From: Tupaia tana
Taxonomy: Eukaryota > Chordata > Mammalia > Scandentia > Tupaiidae
Reading direction: 5' to 3'
Length of the DNA stretch: 64,000 bases
Assembly: GCA_026018925.1 (NCBI GenBank)
Contig: JAKSZU010000005.1
Location: forward strand, 24,926,779-24,990,778
This document shows, one piece after another, positions 42,925 to 53,377 of the stretch (position 1 is its first letter; every line of letters begins with the position of its first letter). Below the pieces are notes generated by a model. It searched no databases, was not told where the DNA came from, and saw nothing but the letters and a program-made list of their open reading frames with translations. The position numbers and the translations under genes were made by a program.

Positions 42925-43175
42925 CTAAGTGGTTACATCATTAAAAAGAGAGAGAGAGAGGAAAGCAGATATCACAAATTTAGGAGACAGTTACTCTGAG
43001 GGTTGGAGGGTGACCAACACACTGAGGGCTTCCAGGACCTAAGTTCTGATCTCCTTGACCAGAGTGCTATCCCCCAGGTATTCACTTCACAGTTCTTCAT
43101 TAAACTGTATACGCACTTCTCGGCAAGGTTGTATATGTGGGTTGTATTTACCAATAAATAACACAATGCTCTTGG

Positions 43176-43366
43176 TCCAGCCACAGAGGTGTGTTGGTAA
43201 CGTGTCCATTATCACTGAAACCATATGGACAATCAGGGTTCGGTTCCTGAGTCGACCTATATACAGCCTGGGAACGTAGCAGGGAGGATCACAGCATGAG
43301 ACTCTGTTGAAGGCATCTTTCTTGCTCACCCTCTAATCAACTAAATAAATTAATAAACTTTCGAAA
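43176..43366 (+). mobile_element. SINE-D copy
   Basis: 'gtccagccacagaggtgtgt', 'cagggttcggttcctgagtc', 'gggaggatcacagcatgaga', 'aaataaattaataaactttc'. The 'gggaggatcacagcatgag' part is again 7SL-like. Confidence 0.75.
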
Positions 43367-45334
43367 AATAAGACCTGTGCTTTTAAAAATTTAATAAAGG
43401 CTGGACGAAGTGCCCCTTGGGTGGATTCCACCCTGCCCAGAGAAGCTCCACCCTCTTCTCTTTGCTTGCTCCTTTCCACCTGGCGGGAAGGAAGGGGTCC
43501 TTCCAGGGGGTCTCCTCTGGGATGGGAGTCATCCCCACTCCAGGTAGCCAGACCCACCGTGTTTCAGGTTCTGGGGTGAAGGCTCTGGGCTCTAGCTGTC
43601 CCCAATAGGCAGGCCCTTCCTAGATAGGCTTGTCAGAGGGCCACTTGATGTGTTTGCGTTCTGGGCCTGGACCTGCCTCTGGCCCAGTAAAGAGGCTTCC
43701 TCTGTGTGCACCCTGTTTACCAGGACCCACCTTGGGCTTCAGTGCAACATAAAGCAGACACTTGCCTTGACCTCTCCGTCTTGGGGACAGCATGGGTAAG
43801 GAGGGCTGTGTTGAAGCAGAATTCAAAGATTTAGGTGCCTTAATCCTTTGGCATCATCTGTTCCCACAGTATCAAAGGGTGGAGGCAAAGATGGCAGAAC
43901 ATTAAAGCCAGGCCCATGGAATCACGTTTCATCCATTCCGGGGGTACCTGGGCCCCAGAGTGACCTGGAGCTGGGGGCATTTCCGCTTCACACTCGGGTC
44001 CCCGCAGGGTTCCGAGTATTCCAGGGACCACTTTTTCTGCTGACAGAGTGCCGACACCTGTACATAAAATAGACTGCCATGAACAGACACTTTCCAAAGG
44101 CTTGTACTCCGGAGAGTCTACCTAAAGCCTGGGAAATGGAAGCCCTGTGCTCATTTTCCTCTGGCTTGGAACTCAGCCAAAGCATTCCCCAGCAGCGACC
44201 GCCAAAAATGGGCAGGAGCAGTCCTGGCAGCTGGCCGCCTGGCCTTGACGCTCGGCAGGCCTCACTGTGTGACTGCCCGGAGTGCCTGGCCCTCCCCGCC
44301 AAGGCCCTCCCCACCACGGCTGCCGTGGTGACAGCCCAAAAGCAGGTGCCCCCCTCACTAGCAGGAAAAGAAAACACACGAGAGCAGACGACAGTGAGGA
44401 AGTGGTTCCCAGGATTTCCCAAGCAGGAAAAGAGCTTCTGGGGTGGGAGAAATCAGGTTCTGCCTTGCTGTCTTGTTAAAGCCACCTTCTCTCCACTTAA
44501 CAGGAAACTCCCCCTTCTGTGGGAGATTCCGAGGCGGTGTCTCCCCACAGGGCTACGTGGCGGTGGAAGAGCCCTCCATGCCACTGGCTCAGGGATGCTG
44601 CACCTCCCCTTCCCACTAGCCAGCACTGGCATGGCATCTCTCCCTCCACGAGGCCCTCCCCACTCCACCCTTCCTCCCTCCTGCTTCTGTTCAAGCTACT
44701 CAGGGTTAGGACTCAGGTCTCTCTCCCCTGCTCCGGCGCGTTCTTCAACCCTGTGGCCTGGCTTCCACCTGCAGGGCTGCACGGAGCATCCAGAGCGCCT
44801 TTGGGTCTCTCCTGGCCACGACCCACGTGGAGATTTACCTCCCGCTTCGATTTCTGGGAGCACTCTCTCCTCTAGTCCTCCCTTGGGCATTCTTGGACAT
44901 TTCTAAATTGTCCAACTTTGTTTTGAAGAAAGAACTTTCTCCTAGCACTCATTATATTTGTTTACATAACATTTAGTTGGTTTATATGGTGTGTCATTAA
45001 ATTACTTAATTACAATCACACCTATGACGGGCACAAACTGGTTTAGGAACGAACACCGCTCACCCCAGAGGTGAGGAGAGCAGGAAGGCTCCCGCAGCCT
45101 CTGTGCGCTGGGCACCTGCAGCCGGACTGCGCCAGTGAGTCACCCCAGGAGAGGCCGGCGAGTAGAACTTCTGTGCCGTGACCGTCCCTGACACAAGGTT
45201 GCAGTCATCCTAACGGAAAGCGGCAGAGAGCCCACGAAAAAGAATAGGAAAGCTCAATGTGACAAGGATCCAAACAGAACCTAGGCAAGAAACTTCCCTT
45301 GGTCCCTCCTGGCCAAGGAAATTGCCTGCATGAG
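43367..45334. other. GC-rich low-copy sequence, no gene recognised
   Basis: The longest frame in the window (275 codons, 44079-44906, plus) lies here, overlapped by frames of 118 and 144 codons on other frames and the other strand. It is Ser/Pro/Leu-rich, lacks domains, and no splice or start context supports it. 45050-45200 has the densest CpGs outside SINE-A but is too short and weak for a convincing CpG island. Confidence 0.45.
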
Positions 45335-45525
45335 GTGCCAGATGGTGGCACAGTGGTAATGTGATGCCCTGAGAGGCTGGGCCCACAAGGGCTGTCCCCA
45401 GTTTGTGCCTCACAACCTCCCTGTGCGTGCCTGTGATACGCTGGCTGGAGCTGGGGGCGGACGGCGGCATGAGGCCCCTTTGGGTTTGCCTGTCTCTCTC
45501 TGTCTCTGTCTCTCTCTGTAGGTGA
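45335..45525 (+). mobile_element. SINE-D copy
   Basis: 'ggtgccagatggtggcacag', 'ccagtttgtgcctcacaacc', 'gtgcgtgcctgtgatacgct', 'gggggcggacggcggcatga', CT tail. CpG-rich for this family. Confidence 0.75.
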
Positions 45526-45994
45526 ATGGCGACATCCCCCCTGTCTGAGGGGCATGCATCCTTTATGGGCTGTCAAACCAGATACCAGGCAAATGCAAGC
45601 CACGCAACCACTTCCTCTGTTCTCAGCCTGATCACTCAGCTGTCTTTGGAGCTCACTTACAGGAGAATGTGCTGTCCTGACCAATGCAGACATTTGGTCT
45701 TTCTGACAGCTATATTTTTCATTATAAATTAACAAGATGACATTGTCTCTCAGCGTGTGTTAGTCTCTCTGAGACCACTCACCTACAGGGCCGCTGTGAC
45801 AAGATGGCTTCTTGACTTAGGCAGCTTGAGGGTCAGACCCCAGACCTTCATCAACCCTGCAGGATAAACTCCTGTGAGGCTTCAAGAACAAAGGCTAGCC
45901 GGACAACCTGAGCTGAGGTCCTGAGCCCCAGAGCTGTGCCACTCGGCCTGGCTATGTACCACATCTGCATCTAAGAGGATGAAGATGCCTGGCC
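45526..45994. other. Low-copy sequence
   Basis: Nothing recognised; ordinary noncoding composition. Confidence 0.35.
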
Positions 45995-46145
45995 TCATGC
46001 CAGGTCAGTTCAAATCAGATTCTTTAGAGGTGAGGTCAGGACAGTGGCTTTTCTTAAAAGCATCCCGGGAGAAAAAAAAAAAAAAAAAAAAGCATCCCGG
46101 GAGATCCGAGTGTGCAGCAGAAGTTGAGAACCACTGCCTTAGCAT
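45995..46145. mobile_element. MER5-like remnant
   Basis: 'aagttgagaaccactgcctt' is the terminal motif of MER5-type hAT elements, and the preceding 'gatccgagtgtgcagcag' fits. Interrupted by a poly(A) tract. Confidence 0.5.
46072..46087 (+). mobile_element. Bare poly(A) insertion with 16-bp TSD
   Basis: 'aaaagcatcccgggag' occurs at 46056-46071 and again at 46088-46103, with nothing but A's (about 16-19) between. This is the geometry of an L1-type insertion that copied only the tail. Confidence 0.7.
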
Positions 46146-46199
46146 CTCCCTCTTTCCAAAGAGAGCCCTCCGATTCTGAAACCTATGTAATCAGCTTTC

Positions 46200-46480
46200 A
46201 GTTCTGTATTACGTTACCCACTCCGAATATTATCAGTTAGCCTATATGGGAGGCTTACTATGAAATGTTACATATAGTATCTGAAAACATGAAAACGACC
46301 CTGTAGGGTAGTTATCATTATCCGCATTTTTAAATGTTTTAAATTTTTTAGGCTAACTTAACCTACGTTTGCACAGTTGGTTAAGCAGAGAAGCCAGTAT
46401 CTAAATCAAGTATGTGATTCCAAAATCTCAACCATTCTGTACTGTGCCACGTTATCTCTTAACCTTTAATGATGGTAGGA
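46200..46480 (-). mobile_element. MIR copy
   Basis: 'ccctgtagggtagttatcat', 'tatccgcatttttaaatg', 'gcacagttggttaagcagag' and 'caaccattctgtactgtgcc' follow the inverted MIR order. Confidence 0.65.
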
Positions 46481-46653
46481 AATATGATTCAGATAGGGAG
46501 ATTAGGAATTTTTTTTTCTATATTTTCATCCACAGGAAATATAGGATGAGAAGACTTTTCCTTCACAGGCCAGGATATCTGCCTGTGTTCAGGAGCTCCA
46601 ACTCATTTCCTACTATAATGTAACGTAGAACAGCAAACTAAAGGATCATTTTG

Positions 46654-46922
46654 GGTTTTTTTGAGAGATTTTCGCTATAGGGCGCGTGCGCTCGCCAGAC
46701 AGACAGAGAGAGACATAGAGACAGAAAGCGAGAAATCACCCCCCAGGGGGGATGGTCACGCTGCAATCCCTTCTCCTCCATTCTCCTCTCGGGATCTTGG
46801 GCACACACGCACACACACACACACGCCTGGCGTGAGTTTTAAGCCACCGGGTCCGGGACGCGAACCACGATCGACTACGTGGGAGTCCAGCAACATAGCC
46901 ATTACGCTAACTGCTGGTTCCC
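46654..46922 (-). mobile_element. SINE-A (A2), reversed, 17-bp TSD
   Basis: Flanks 'actaaaggatcattttg' at 46637-46653 and 46923-46939 are identical. A2 states on the minus strand. The body's GT run is expanded (46803-46824). Confidence 0.95.
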
Positions 46923-46939
46923 ACTAAAGGATCATTTTG

Positions 46940-47293
46940 AGCTAAACTGCATTTGTGTTTTTAATCAGGGGGGCAGTGTTACTGATTATGCAATAATGCA
47001 TTCTGTTTGTTTTAATCCTAAAGAAAACAATAACTTCCCCCATTAAACTCACACTGACCCTGATTTTGAAGATTTACTGCAGTGCCTGAATCCTGTAAGA
47101 GTCACACACAGAACGGTAGAATTAGATATCTGAAATATTGAAATAGAGAAAGGCCCTCTTATTGCAGAAGTAACTCCTGAGGTACAAAAAATTCATGGTG
47201 TTACCCTAAAAGTACTTGTGGGGAGAGCCTCCCCTCTCTCTTCATACCCCTAGGTTGATGATCCTGTTACTGAGTCATCAGGGGCAAGGCCTC
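46940..47293. other. Low-copy sequence
   Basis: Nothing recognised. Confidence 0.35.
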
Positions 47294-47307
47294 GATGGCC
47301 AAGTCTT

Positions 47308-47580
47308 TTTTTTTTTTTTTCTTTTTTTGGAGAGGTTTTTGCTATAGGGCGCGTACGCTCGCCAGACAGAGAGAGAGAGACAGAGAGATAGAAAGCAGGA
47401 AATCATCCCCCAGGGGGGATGGCCACGCCGCAATCCCTTCTCCTCCATTCTCCTCTCGGGATCTTGGGCACGCACGCACACGCGCCCGGCGTGAGTTTAA
47501 GCCGCCGGGTCCGGGACTCGAACCGCGGTCGACTATGTGGGAGTCCAGCGACATAGCCATTACGCTAACTGCTGGTCCCC
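47308..47580 (-). mobile_element. SINE-A (A1), reversed, 14-bp TSD
   Basis: Flanks 'gatggccaagtctt' at 47294-47307 and 47581-47594. This is one of the copies closest to the apparent A1 consensus: B-box 'ggttcgagtcccgg', 'ggcgcgtgtgcgtgcgtgcc' and most CpGs intact, so probably a recent insertion. Confidence 0.95.
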
Positions 47581-47594
47581 GATGGCCAAGTCTT

Positions 47595-48124
47595 GACCCC
47601 ATAACGACTGCGGGGAAACCACAGAGCTTGGTGGAGCTATCCCAACACCCACCTCATGTGGAACTCTGACAAAGGTACAAACGGCTTATGAAGTTAATAT
47701 CCTTTTGTAAACTACGGATTAGCCTTTGGCAGTCAAGGTCAATGATCAACACAGTGATGGGGGATGGAGTCACCCCTAGTACAGATGCAGTTGGAGTCCT
47801 CGTGAAAGCACAGGTGGACACTGTATTCAGCTTCACAAGTTAGGGTGATCTCTGCATTTTGGTGCTCTTGGGGTGCAAGCAGATTGAACCCTGAACTACT
47901 GCTATTCCACAGAAACAAGTGATTTAAGCCTGAGTTTAGTACTTGCCTCAAGCTTCATAGGAGGTTCGTAATTACTTGCTGAGTAAATGTGGGTAGGAGG
48001 TGGTATATCTCCAGCACATTGGCCGGGACTCTTCATACATGTATTGTGTTTATCTTATATCAAGATCACAGTGTAGTGGGAATATAGGAGGAACCAAGTA
48101 ATTCCATATTAAACCTAGATCAAT
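47595..48124. other. Low-copy sequence
   Basis: Nothing recognised with confidence; the short frames here have no familiar features. Confidence 0.35.
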
Positions 48125-48134
48125 AGATTCCTTT

Positions 48135-48363
48135 TACTGACTTTCAACTGCCATAGGGCCCATGAACTCACCAGAGACAGAGAGAAAACACTGCCCAATG
48201 GGTAGAGTCACACTGCAATCCCATCTCCATTTCTCCAACCTGTCATGATGTGGGTACACACATGTACCTGGCATGTTTTTTTAAGCTAACCGGGGCTGGT
48301 TTCAAACCATGGTCAGCCATGAAGAATCCCGCTTCCCCTAACCATAGGCTATGGGCCAGCCCA
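48135..48363 (-). mobile_element. SINE-C, reversed, 10-bp TSD
   Basis: Flanks 'agattccttt' at 48125-48134 and 48364-48373. 'gccatagggcccatgaactc', 'tctccatttctccaacctgt', head 'ggctatgggccagccc'. Confidence 0.82.
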
Positions 48364-48373
48364 AGATTCCTTT

Positions 48374-48979
48374 GAAATCACAGACCTTGCTTAACATTTA
48401 ACTTGTAAGAACTAGCTGTGGCTTTAATGAGATTTGCGAGACCAGGCTTTGAGACTACAACCCAAGAACCAGGTATGCTCAGGGAAGATGAAACATCTGC
48501 CCCACTGTCACAGCTGAAAATAACAACCTTGACATTAACAAGTGCCTTCTGTGGACTAGTCAAGGAAATGATGAGCGGATGTGCAGGGCAAAGCAGCTTG
48601 TAGTGCCGCCTTACGTCCCGTTTTTAAATCTTTCTTGTTAGATCAGGACTTGGGAGATGGTCTTTGGACATAAGTTCTCCATCTTCCCAGGTTGAGGGCT
48701 TCCTGAATGAAGCTAACTTTCCTTCCACCAACACTTGCCTCTCAAGTCTTTCTAACAGCAAGCAGCTGAACTTGGGCTTGGTACTGGCTTCACCCAGTTA
48801 CAATTCTCAAGGGAGGAGGTTGAGCTCCAGAGGGTACAGAGCTAATAAGTGATGGAGCTGATTTTCAAACCAGTTCTCACTTCAAGAGGCATACATTTTT
48901 GCTGCAGAATGGTGCGCTCCAACTTTGCCCAACTCTTTTCCACGTAAGGTCTTGGGCTTGACTCCTTAAGAATCAATTC
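48374..48979. other. Low-copy sequence with inverted MIR
   Basis: 48790-48880 ('gttgagctccagagggtaca', 'gctaataagtgatggagctg') is an inverted MIR core. No gene recognised. Confidence 0.5.
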
Positions 48980-49215
48980 AGGGTTGGCCTCATACAGCAG
49001 TTAAGCACTGTGCAGAGGAAGCAAAATTCTACACAGCTGACCAGGGTTTGAGTCTTGGTCACAGTGGCTTGAAAAACAAGATTCTTATGGCATGGAGAGT
49101 CGGAGGTAAAAGGGTTGCAGCATGACCAGGCCCTGTTAGGGGGTATTCTCTTTCTCTCTCTCTCTCATTCACGTACACACATACCTTCTGGCATTTAAAA
49201 AAAATAATTTACTAC
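48980..49215 (+). mobile_element. SINE-C copy
   Basis: 'gttggcctcatacagcagtt', 'agggtttgagtcttggtcac', 'gcatgaccaggccctgttag', 'cacataccttctggcattta'. 'attcaggg' recurs on both sides (before 48985; after 49228), probably the TSD. Confidence 0.78.
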
Positions 49216-49599
49216 ATTGAATAAATAGCCATTCAGGGCACGTGCTGCATGGAGGTGAAAAAAAAAAAATTACATCCAGTAGAGGAATCAGTAAAGGTTT
49301 TGTGAAGCAGCTGGCATGTCAGAGCGGCCTTGAAGGACGCACAGAGCATTAGTAAATGGATATGAGGGTCAAGGAAATGGCACACTCTCAGGGCTGGAAA
49401 GCAGAAAATCGTGGGCAGTCTGCTGTGCGAGCTCTGTACTCTGAACCTGGGTTCTCTTGGGTCCAGATCTGCACTTCACCCCTTGGCGAGCAGTGCCAGC
49501 AAGCAAGTTAGCCAGTCTCCTGTCCTCACCATAAATAAGAACCACATTCTGCCTAACCACAAGGTGCGTGCCCTTTCCTCAATAGCTTATGCACAACCT

Positions 49600-49990
49600 G
49601 GAGTTAACGAGCACCTGGAGGAGAGAACCATACATTGATTGTGAGCGTGAAAGAGATCATCCAGGTTCTGTGCTAAGCCTGCCATATAGACAGAACTCCA
49701 TAAATATTAACTATTATTTTTATTATCTAGGGGTATATCAAGCAGTCCAGTTTGGCTGGAGGACAAGTAACTTTCCATCTCTAGCACTTGACACCTCACT
49801 TGGTTCATAATAGACACTCGTTATAACTTAGTTCCTTAACCTGTCTGACCCGCAGCAAACCTGGGATGGTGGCACCTGCCCCAAAAGGTTGAGGTAAGGA
49901 TGAAAGGAGATGATGTGACTGAAGGCTTTTGGCACATGCCTGGCACATGGTGGGTGCTCAGTAAACATGTGAGTCCAAGTTCCTCTACAC
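49600..49990 (+). mobile_element. MIR fragments
   Basis: 49820-49990 ('cttagttccttaacctgtct', 'ggcacatgcctggcacatgg', 'tgggtgctcagtaaacatg') is a plus-strand MIR. 49660-49730 ('ccataaatattaactattat') is a second MIR 3' end. Confidence 0.65.
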
Positions 49991-50107
49991 CTGGCAATCC
50001 TTTCTGAAGCAAGATGGCCCACACTTAGTGTTTCCCAAACTGGAATCCAGGAAACGTGTATTTCATGGTATGTGAATGAGTTCCATTAAAAAAAAGTCTA
50101 TATTTTG

Positions 50108-50233
50108 GGGACTCCAAAAAGTTCATAGAAAAACAGAATTTAAGTACAAGTTTATATGATGACCAAAAAAATTTGAAATCCATGCATACTTTTTTCACTT
50201 AAAAAATTTTTTCCATGAGATTTTGGAGGTCAT
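50108..50233 (+). mobile_element. Short TIR element, copy 2 (best preserved)
   Basis: Left arm 'gactccaaaaagttcataga' (from 50110) and right arm 'ttccatgagattttggaggt' (50211-50230) pair over about 24 bp with few mismatches. No coding capacity. Confidence 0.7.
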
Positions 50234-50309
50234 TTGTTTACCGTCCTTTGAAATGTAATAAAGTAGTCACACAAAAAGATCACTAAACATTTCTATATAA
50301 TTGTCCATA

Positions 50310-50454
50310 TTGTTTTTCTTCTTTTTTTTTAAATTAGCCAAAAGGCATGTGCATTTGTCAGACACAGAGAGAGAGAGAGAAAATGAGAAAGTACTCCCTA
50401 TGGGAATCACACCTCAATGCCTTCTCCATTTCTTCCTCCTTTTGGGGATTTTGG

Positions 50455-50490
<36 letters not shown>

Positions 50491-50585
50491 GGTGTGATTT
50501 TTAAGTTGCCAGGTGTGGGATTTGAATGATGCTGTCGGCCATGTAGGATCCAGCTGCCTTAATCACCACACGACTGGCTGGCCCA
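50310..50585 (-). mobile_element. SINE-C, reversed, (CA)n expanded
   Basis: T-run, 'agccaaaaggcatgtgcatt', 'cttctccatttcttcctcct', CA array at 50459-50489, 'gtgtgatttttaagttgcca', head 'acgactggctggccc'. Confidence 0.78.
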
Positions 50586-50601
50586 CCCTTATTATTTTTC
50601 T

Positions 50602-50858
50602 TCTTTTTCTTTTTTAAGAGAGATTTTGTTACCACAGGGCACATGCACTCACCATGAGAGAGAGACAGACCGAAAGGGAGAAATCACTCCTCCTCAAGGG
50701 GGATGGCCCCGCTGCAATCCCTTCTCCATTCTCCTCTCAAGATCTTGGGCACACACCCATGTCTGATGTGAGTTTCAAGTCATTGGGACCGGGACTCGAA
50801 CCGCAGTCAACGACATGGGAGTCCAGCAACATAACCATTACACCATCTGCTGGTCCCC
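50602..50858 (-). mobile_element. SINE A-old, reversed
   Basis: 'accacagggcacatgcactc', inverted B-box 'gggactcgaaccgcagtc', head 'accatctgctggtccc'. Similar 'ccttgattatttttc'-type text on both sides is a TSD with a small difference. Confidence 0.85.
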
Positions 50859-51229
50859 CTTGATTATTTTTCAACAAGGTACAGTTAAGACATGGAGGAC
50901 CACAGGGATTAAAACAGTATGATCCTGAGAACAGGACTGGACAGATCAATTAAAACTGAGAGAGCACCAAACAGAAGTTGATACGAGATTTCAGTACAGG
51001 ACAGAAATGACATTCTAAATTAATAGGAGAGAGGTTTTATTCAATGCATGACATTGGAACTGGTTAGCTGTTTGATTTCCTCCGTCACCCCTTACATCAA
51101 ATTTTTTACAATGTGCACAATAAACACATATAATGATTTTTAAGTCGTGTAAAAAATCCCCACCTAATGACTGTTCAAACTTCTGCACTCAGTAAAAAAC
51201 GTGCTATGGCGAAGACATGGGGGTACAGC

Positions 51230-51500
51230 AACTCATGTTTAGGACACCTGGCGAATCAGCCGCATGACCTGTCCTCACACTCACTGCCAGTCCAGGGCTT
51301 GTACACCTGTCCCTGGGCCTGGCATGCTCCCACTTCACTCTGCACACACTCTTTCTCATCCTTCAAGTTCCATTCACATGTTGCCTCCTCGGAGAGGCCT
51401 TCCCTGACTACCCAATCTATGCAGGTCTCCCTAATTTGGTCTTCCTAGCACGTTTCCTTCATACATATCACAGCATCTAACAATTTCCCGTTTGCTCACT
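51230..51500 (+). mobile_element. L2-like remnant
   Basis: 'cacttcactctgcacacact', 'tccattcacatgttgcctcc', 'tcggagaggccttccctgac' and 'tacccaatctatgcaggtct' are the characteristic L2 3' region. Confidence 0.7.
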
Positions 51501-51549
51501 GGAGGGCATAAGTTCATATGCTCTCTAGGGGATCACAAGGTCGATTAGT

Positions 51550-52095
51550 GAAGACCTATGGCACTGACCGTGGGGGACTGCATCTCCCAAAGATGGACAC
51601 AGCAGTATCTCTGGCACCACCTGCTCTTACACAGAGACCCTGACATCTGTCCCATACCTGATGGCATGTATGTCTACTTTCCTTGAGTCTAGGCAGAACT
51701 TCAGGGCTGCCTCAGCCAACCTACCGCGCAGACGTGATGCCATGCCTTTGTGGGGAGCTCATGAAAAAGCCATGCACTTCCCATGAGCTTTCTCAGGATG
51801 CTTCTCCCTGAGTCCCAGTTGTCATGCTGGAGGAGGCCCAATGAGCCCACGTAGAGAAACCACAGCTGGAGGTGTTCTAGCAGCGGCTCACTGAGATCTC
51901 ACCTGACAGCCCACATCAGCCTTCAGATGATCCAGACCCTAGCTGCTTGGTCACTTCCGGCTTCCAAATATTCGTACTGAGGGCACTGCTATGGGGGAGC
52001 GGAGACCAGCTGTTCCTGCCATATCCTGACCCAGAAAACTTACGAACATAATAAAATGGTTATCATAGACCACTCGATTTCAGGAGACTCTACAG
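51550..52095 (+). mobile_element. LTR-like repeat, probably MaLR
   Basis: 'tgggggactgcatctcccaa' near the start and 'tttccggcttcc'-like to 'catatcctgacccagaaaac' then 'ataataaaatggttatcata' at the end resemble the LTR layout with a late AATAAA-type signal. Diverged. Confidence 0.4.
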
Positions 52096-52335
52096 GTACG
52101 TGGTGCGTGCTGCTAAGATATTGTGCTCCTCACTGGGGCATGGGAGGCCAAGGTTTGATCCCTGGTCCTTCCTAAAGGCCAGGCACTGTGGTGGGCACCT
52201 ACAATCACAGTGAAGTGGGAAGGCTGGGCAGGAAGATCGTGAGTTCAAGGCCAGCCTGGGTGATATAACAAGACTGTGTCTAGGGAAGAGCCAGTAGGGC
52301 ATACCTGTGGTCGCTTCAAAAAATTAGGGTACTCT
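52096..52335 (+). mobile_element. Composite SINE: tRNA-like head plus 7SL-like monomer
   Basis: A head with B-box-like 'caaggtttgatccctggtcc' is followed directly by 'ggccaggcactgtggtgggc', 'gaaggctgggcaggaagatc', 'gtgagttcaaggccagcctg' and 'caagactgtgtct', a plain 7SL/Alu-type monomer. It bridges family D and the 7SL monomer at 16245. Confidence 0.72.
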
Positions 52336-52549
52336 GTTAGGCAGCAAGATTGTGTCTAAAACTGGTCTAAGTTCACAATCACAGGACATCATTTCAAGAT
52401 ACCGTCTAGACTTCGACTTTGTAGCCTATGAAACACCATGCTTACACAGAGCTTGAAGTATTTAACACCATCAAGCCCACCAAAGAAACATCCAGTGTAG
52501 AAAAACTCTGCACCCATTAAGATGAATCCTAAGGATGTGGGGACATGTC

Positions 52550-52790
52550 TGTGTAGCTATTTAATATACTTCCCTTGAGCAACCTGCTATGTACCAAAGA
52601 TAAAGTAGTGTACAGGGCATGCTCCCTGCACGCAGGGAGTCCACAGTTCAAGTGGGAAGGACAGCAGGAAGGAGGGCATTACAGGCAGGAAACTTCTGCT
52701 AGAGGGTGTACACAAGGGAGCAGGGCCCCCGCTCAGGAGCTCTGGGAGTCAGGAAGGTCCCCCAGGCTGATTAGGAGAGAGTAGCTCACC
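52550..52790 (+). mobile_element. L2-like remnant
   Basis: 'gctatgtaccaaagataaag', 'ctccctgcacgcagggagtc' and 'cagttcaagtgggaaggaca' fit the L2 3' region. Confidence 0.5.
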
Positions 52791-53072
52791 TTTTTTTTTT
52801 TTTTTTTTTTTAGAAAGAGATTTTTGCTATAGGGTGCATATGCTTGCCAGAGGGAGACAGAGAGACAAAAAGTGAGAAATCACCCCCCAGGGTGAATGGC
52901 CATACCACAATCCCTCTCTTCCATTCTCCTCCTGGGATTTTAGAGCACACACACACACACACACATACACACACACACCGGTGTGAGTTTTAAGCTGCTG
53001 GGTCTGGGACTTGAACTGGGGTCAACTACATGGGAGTCCAGTGACATAACCATTACGCCATCTGCTGGTCCC
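52791..53072 (-). mobile_element. SINE A-old, reversed
   Basis: T-run 52792-52811, 'gctatagggtgcatatgctt', CA-rich body 52947-52977, 'gacttgaactggggtcaact', head 'cgccatctgctggtccc'. Flanks 'gtagctcac' and 'atagctcac' are a near-identical TSD. Confidence 0.88.
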
Positions 53073-53158
53073 AAGAATAGCTCACTTCTAAGTGCCAGAA
53101 CACACAGGACGGACAGGGAGTGCAAGAACCCTAATGCAAGAGTGATAGTTTTCAAAAG

Positions 53159-53377
53159 CCAGCCACAGTGTGCAGCTGCTAGGGGCTGCTCCGCCCTGCT
53201 GGAGTTACATGGAAGGCCACGGTTAGATCTGGGGTTGATCTGACTCGTGTGTGTGCGCACCTGTGACCTGGCTGTCTGGAAGGCTGGCTGGCAGGGGCGG
53301 ATCACGATGTGATGAAGCCCCGTCAAGGGTACTTGCTTCTCCGTCTCAAGAAATAAACTTTTTATTTTTTGAAAAAG
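53159..53377 (+). mobile_element. SINE-D copy
   Basis: 'agccagccacagtgtgcagc', 'cacggttagatctggggttg', 'gcacctgtgacctggctgtc', 'caggggcggatcacgatgtg', 'gaaataaactttttattttt'. Confidence 0.78.

Larger units (their letters stand above)
41070..43010 (+). mobile_element. Old L1 3' region, with five SINE insertions
   Basis: 'agaattgccaattccaggta', 'aataaccatcacagcaccat', 'ccgtggtatattcatcagca', then between SINEs 'atacgatccatactctgatt'. The order is that of an old L1 ORF2 end and 3' UTR, heavily diverged. Confidence 0.55.

Noticed and set aside
44079..44906. 275-codon plus-strand ORF, the longest in the window
   Set aside because: Low-complexity Ser/Pro/Leu-rich product without domains. Overlapping frames of similar length exist in other frames and on the other strand, there is no splice or promoter context, and the composition is simply GC-rich.
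45050..45200. Candidate CpG island or promoter
   Set aside because: Too short, with only moderate CpG density and no adjacent exon or transcript evidence in sequence.
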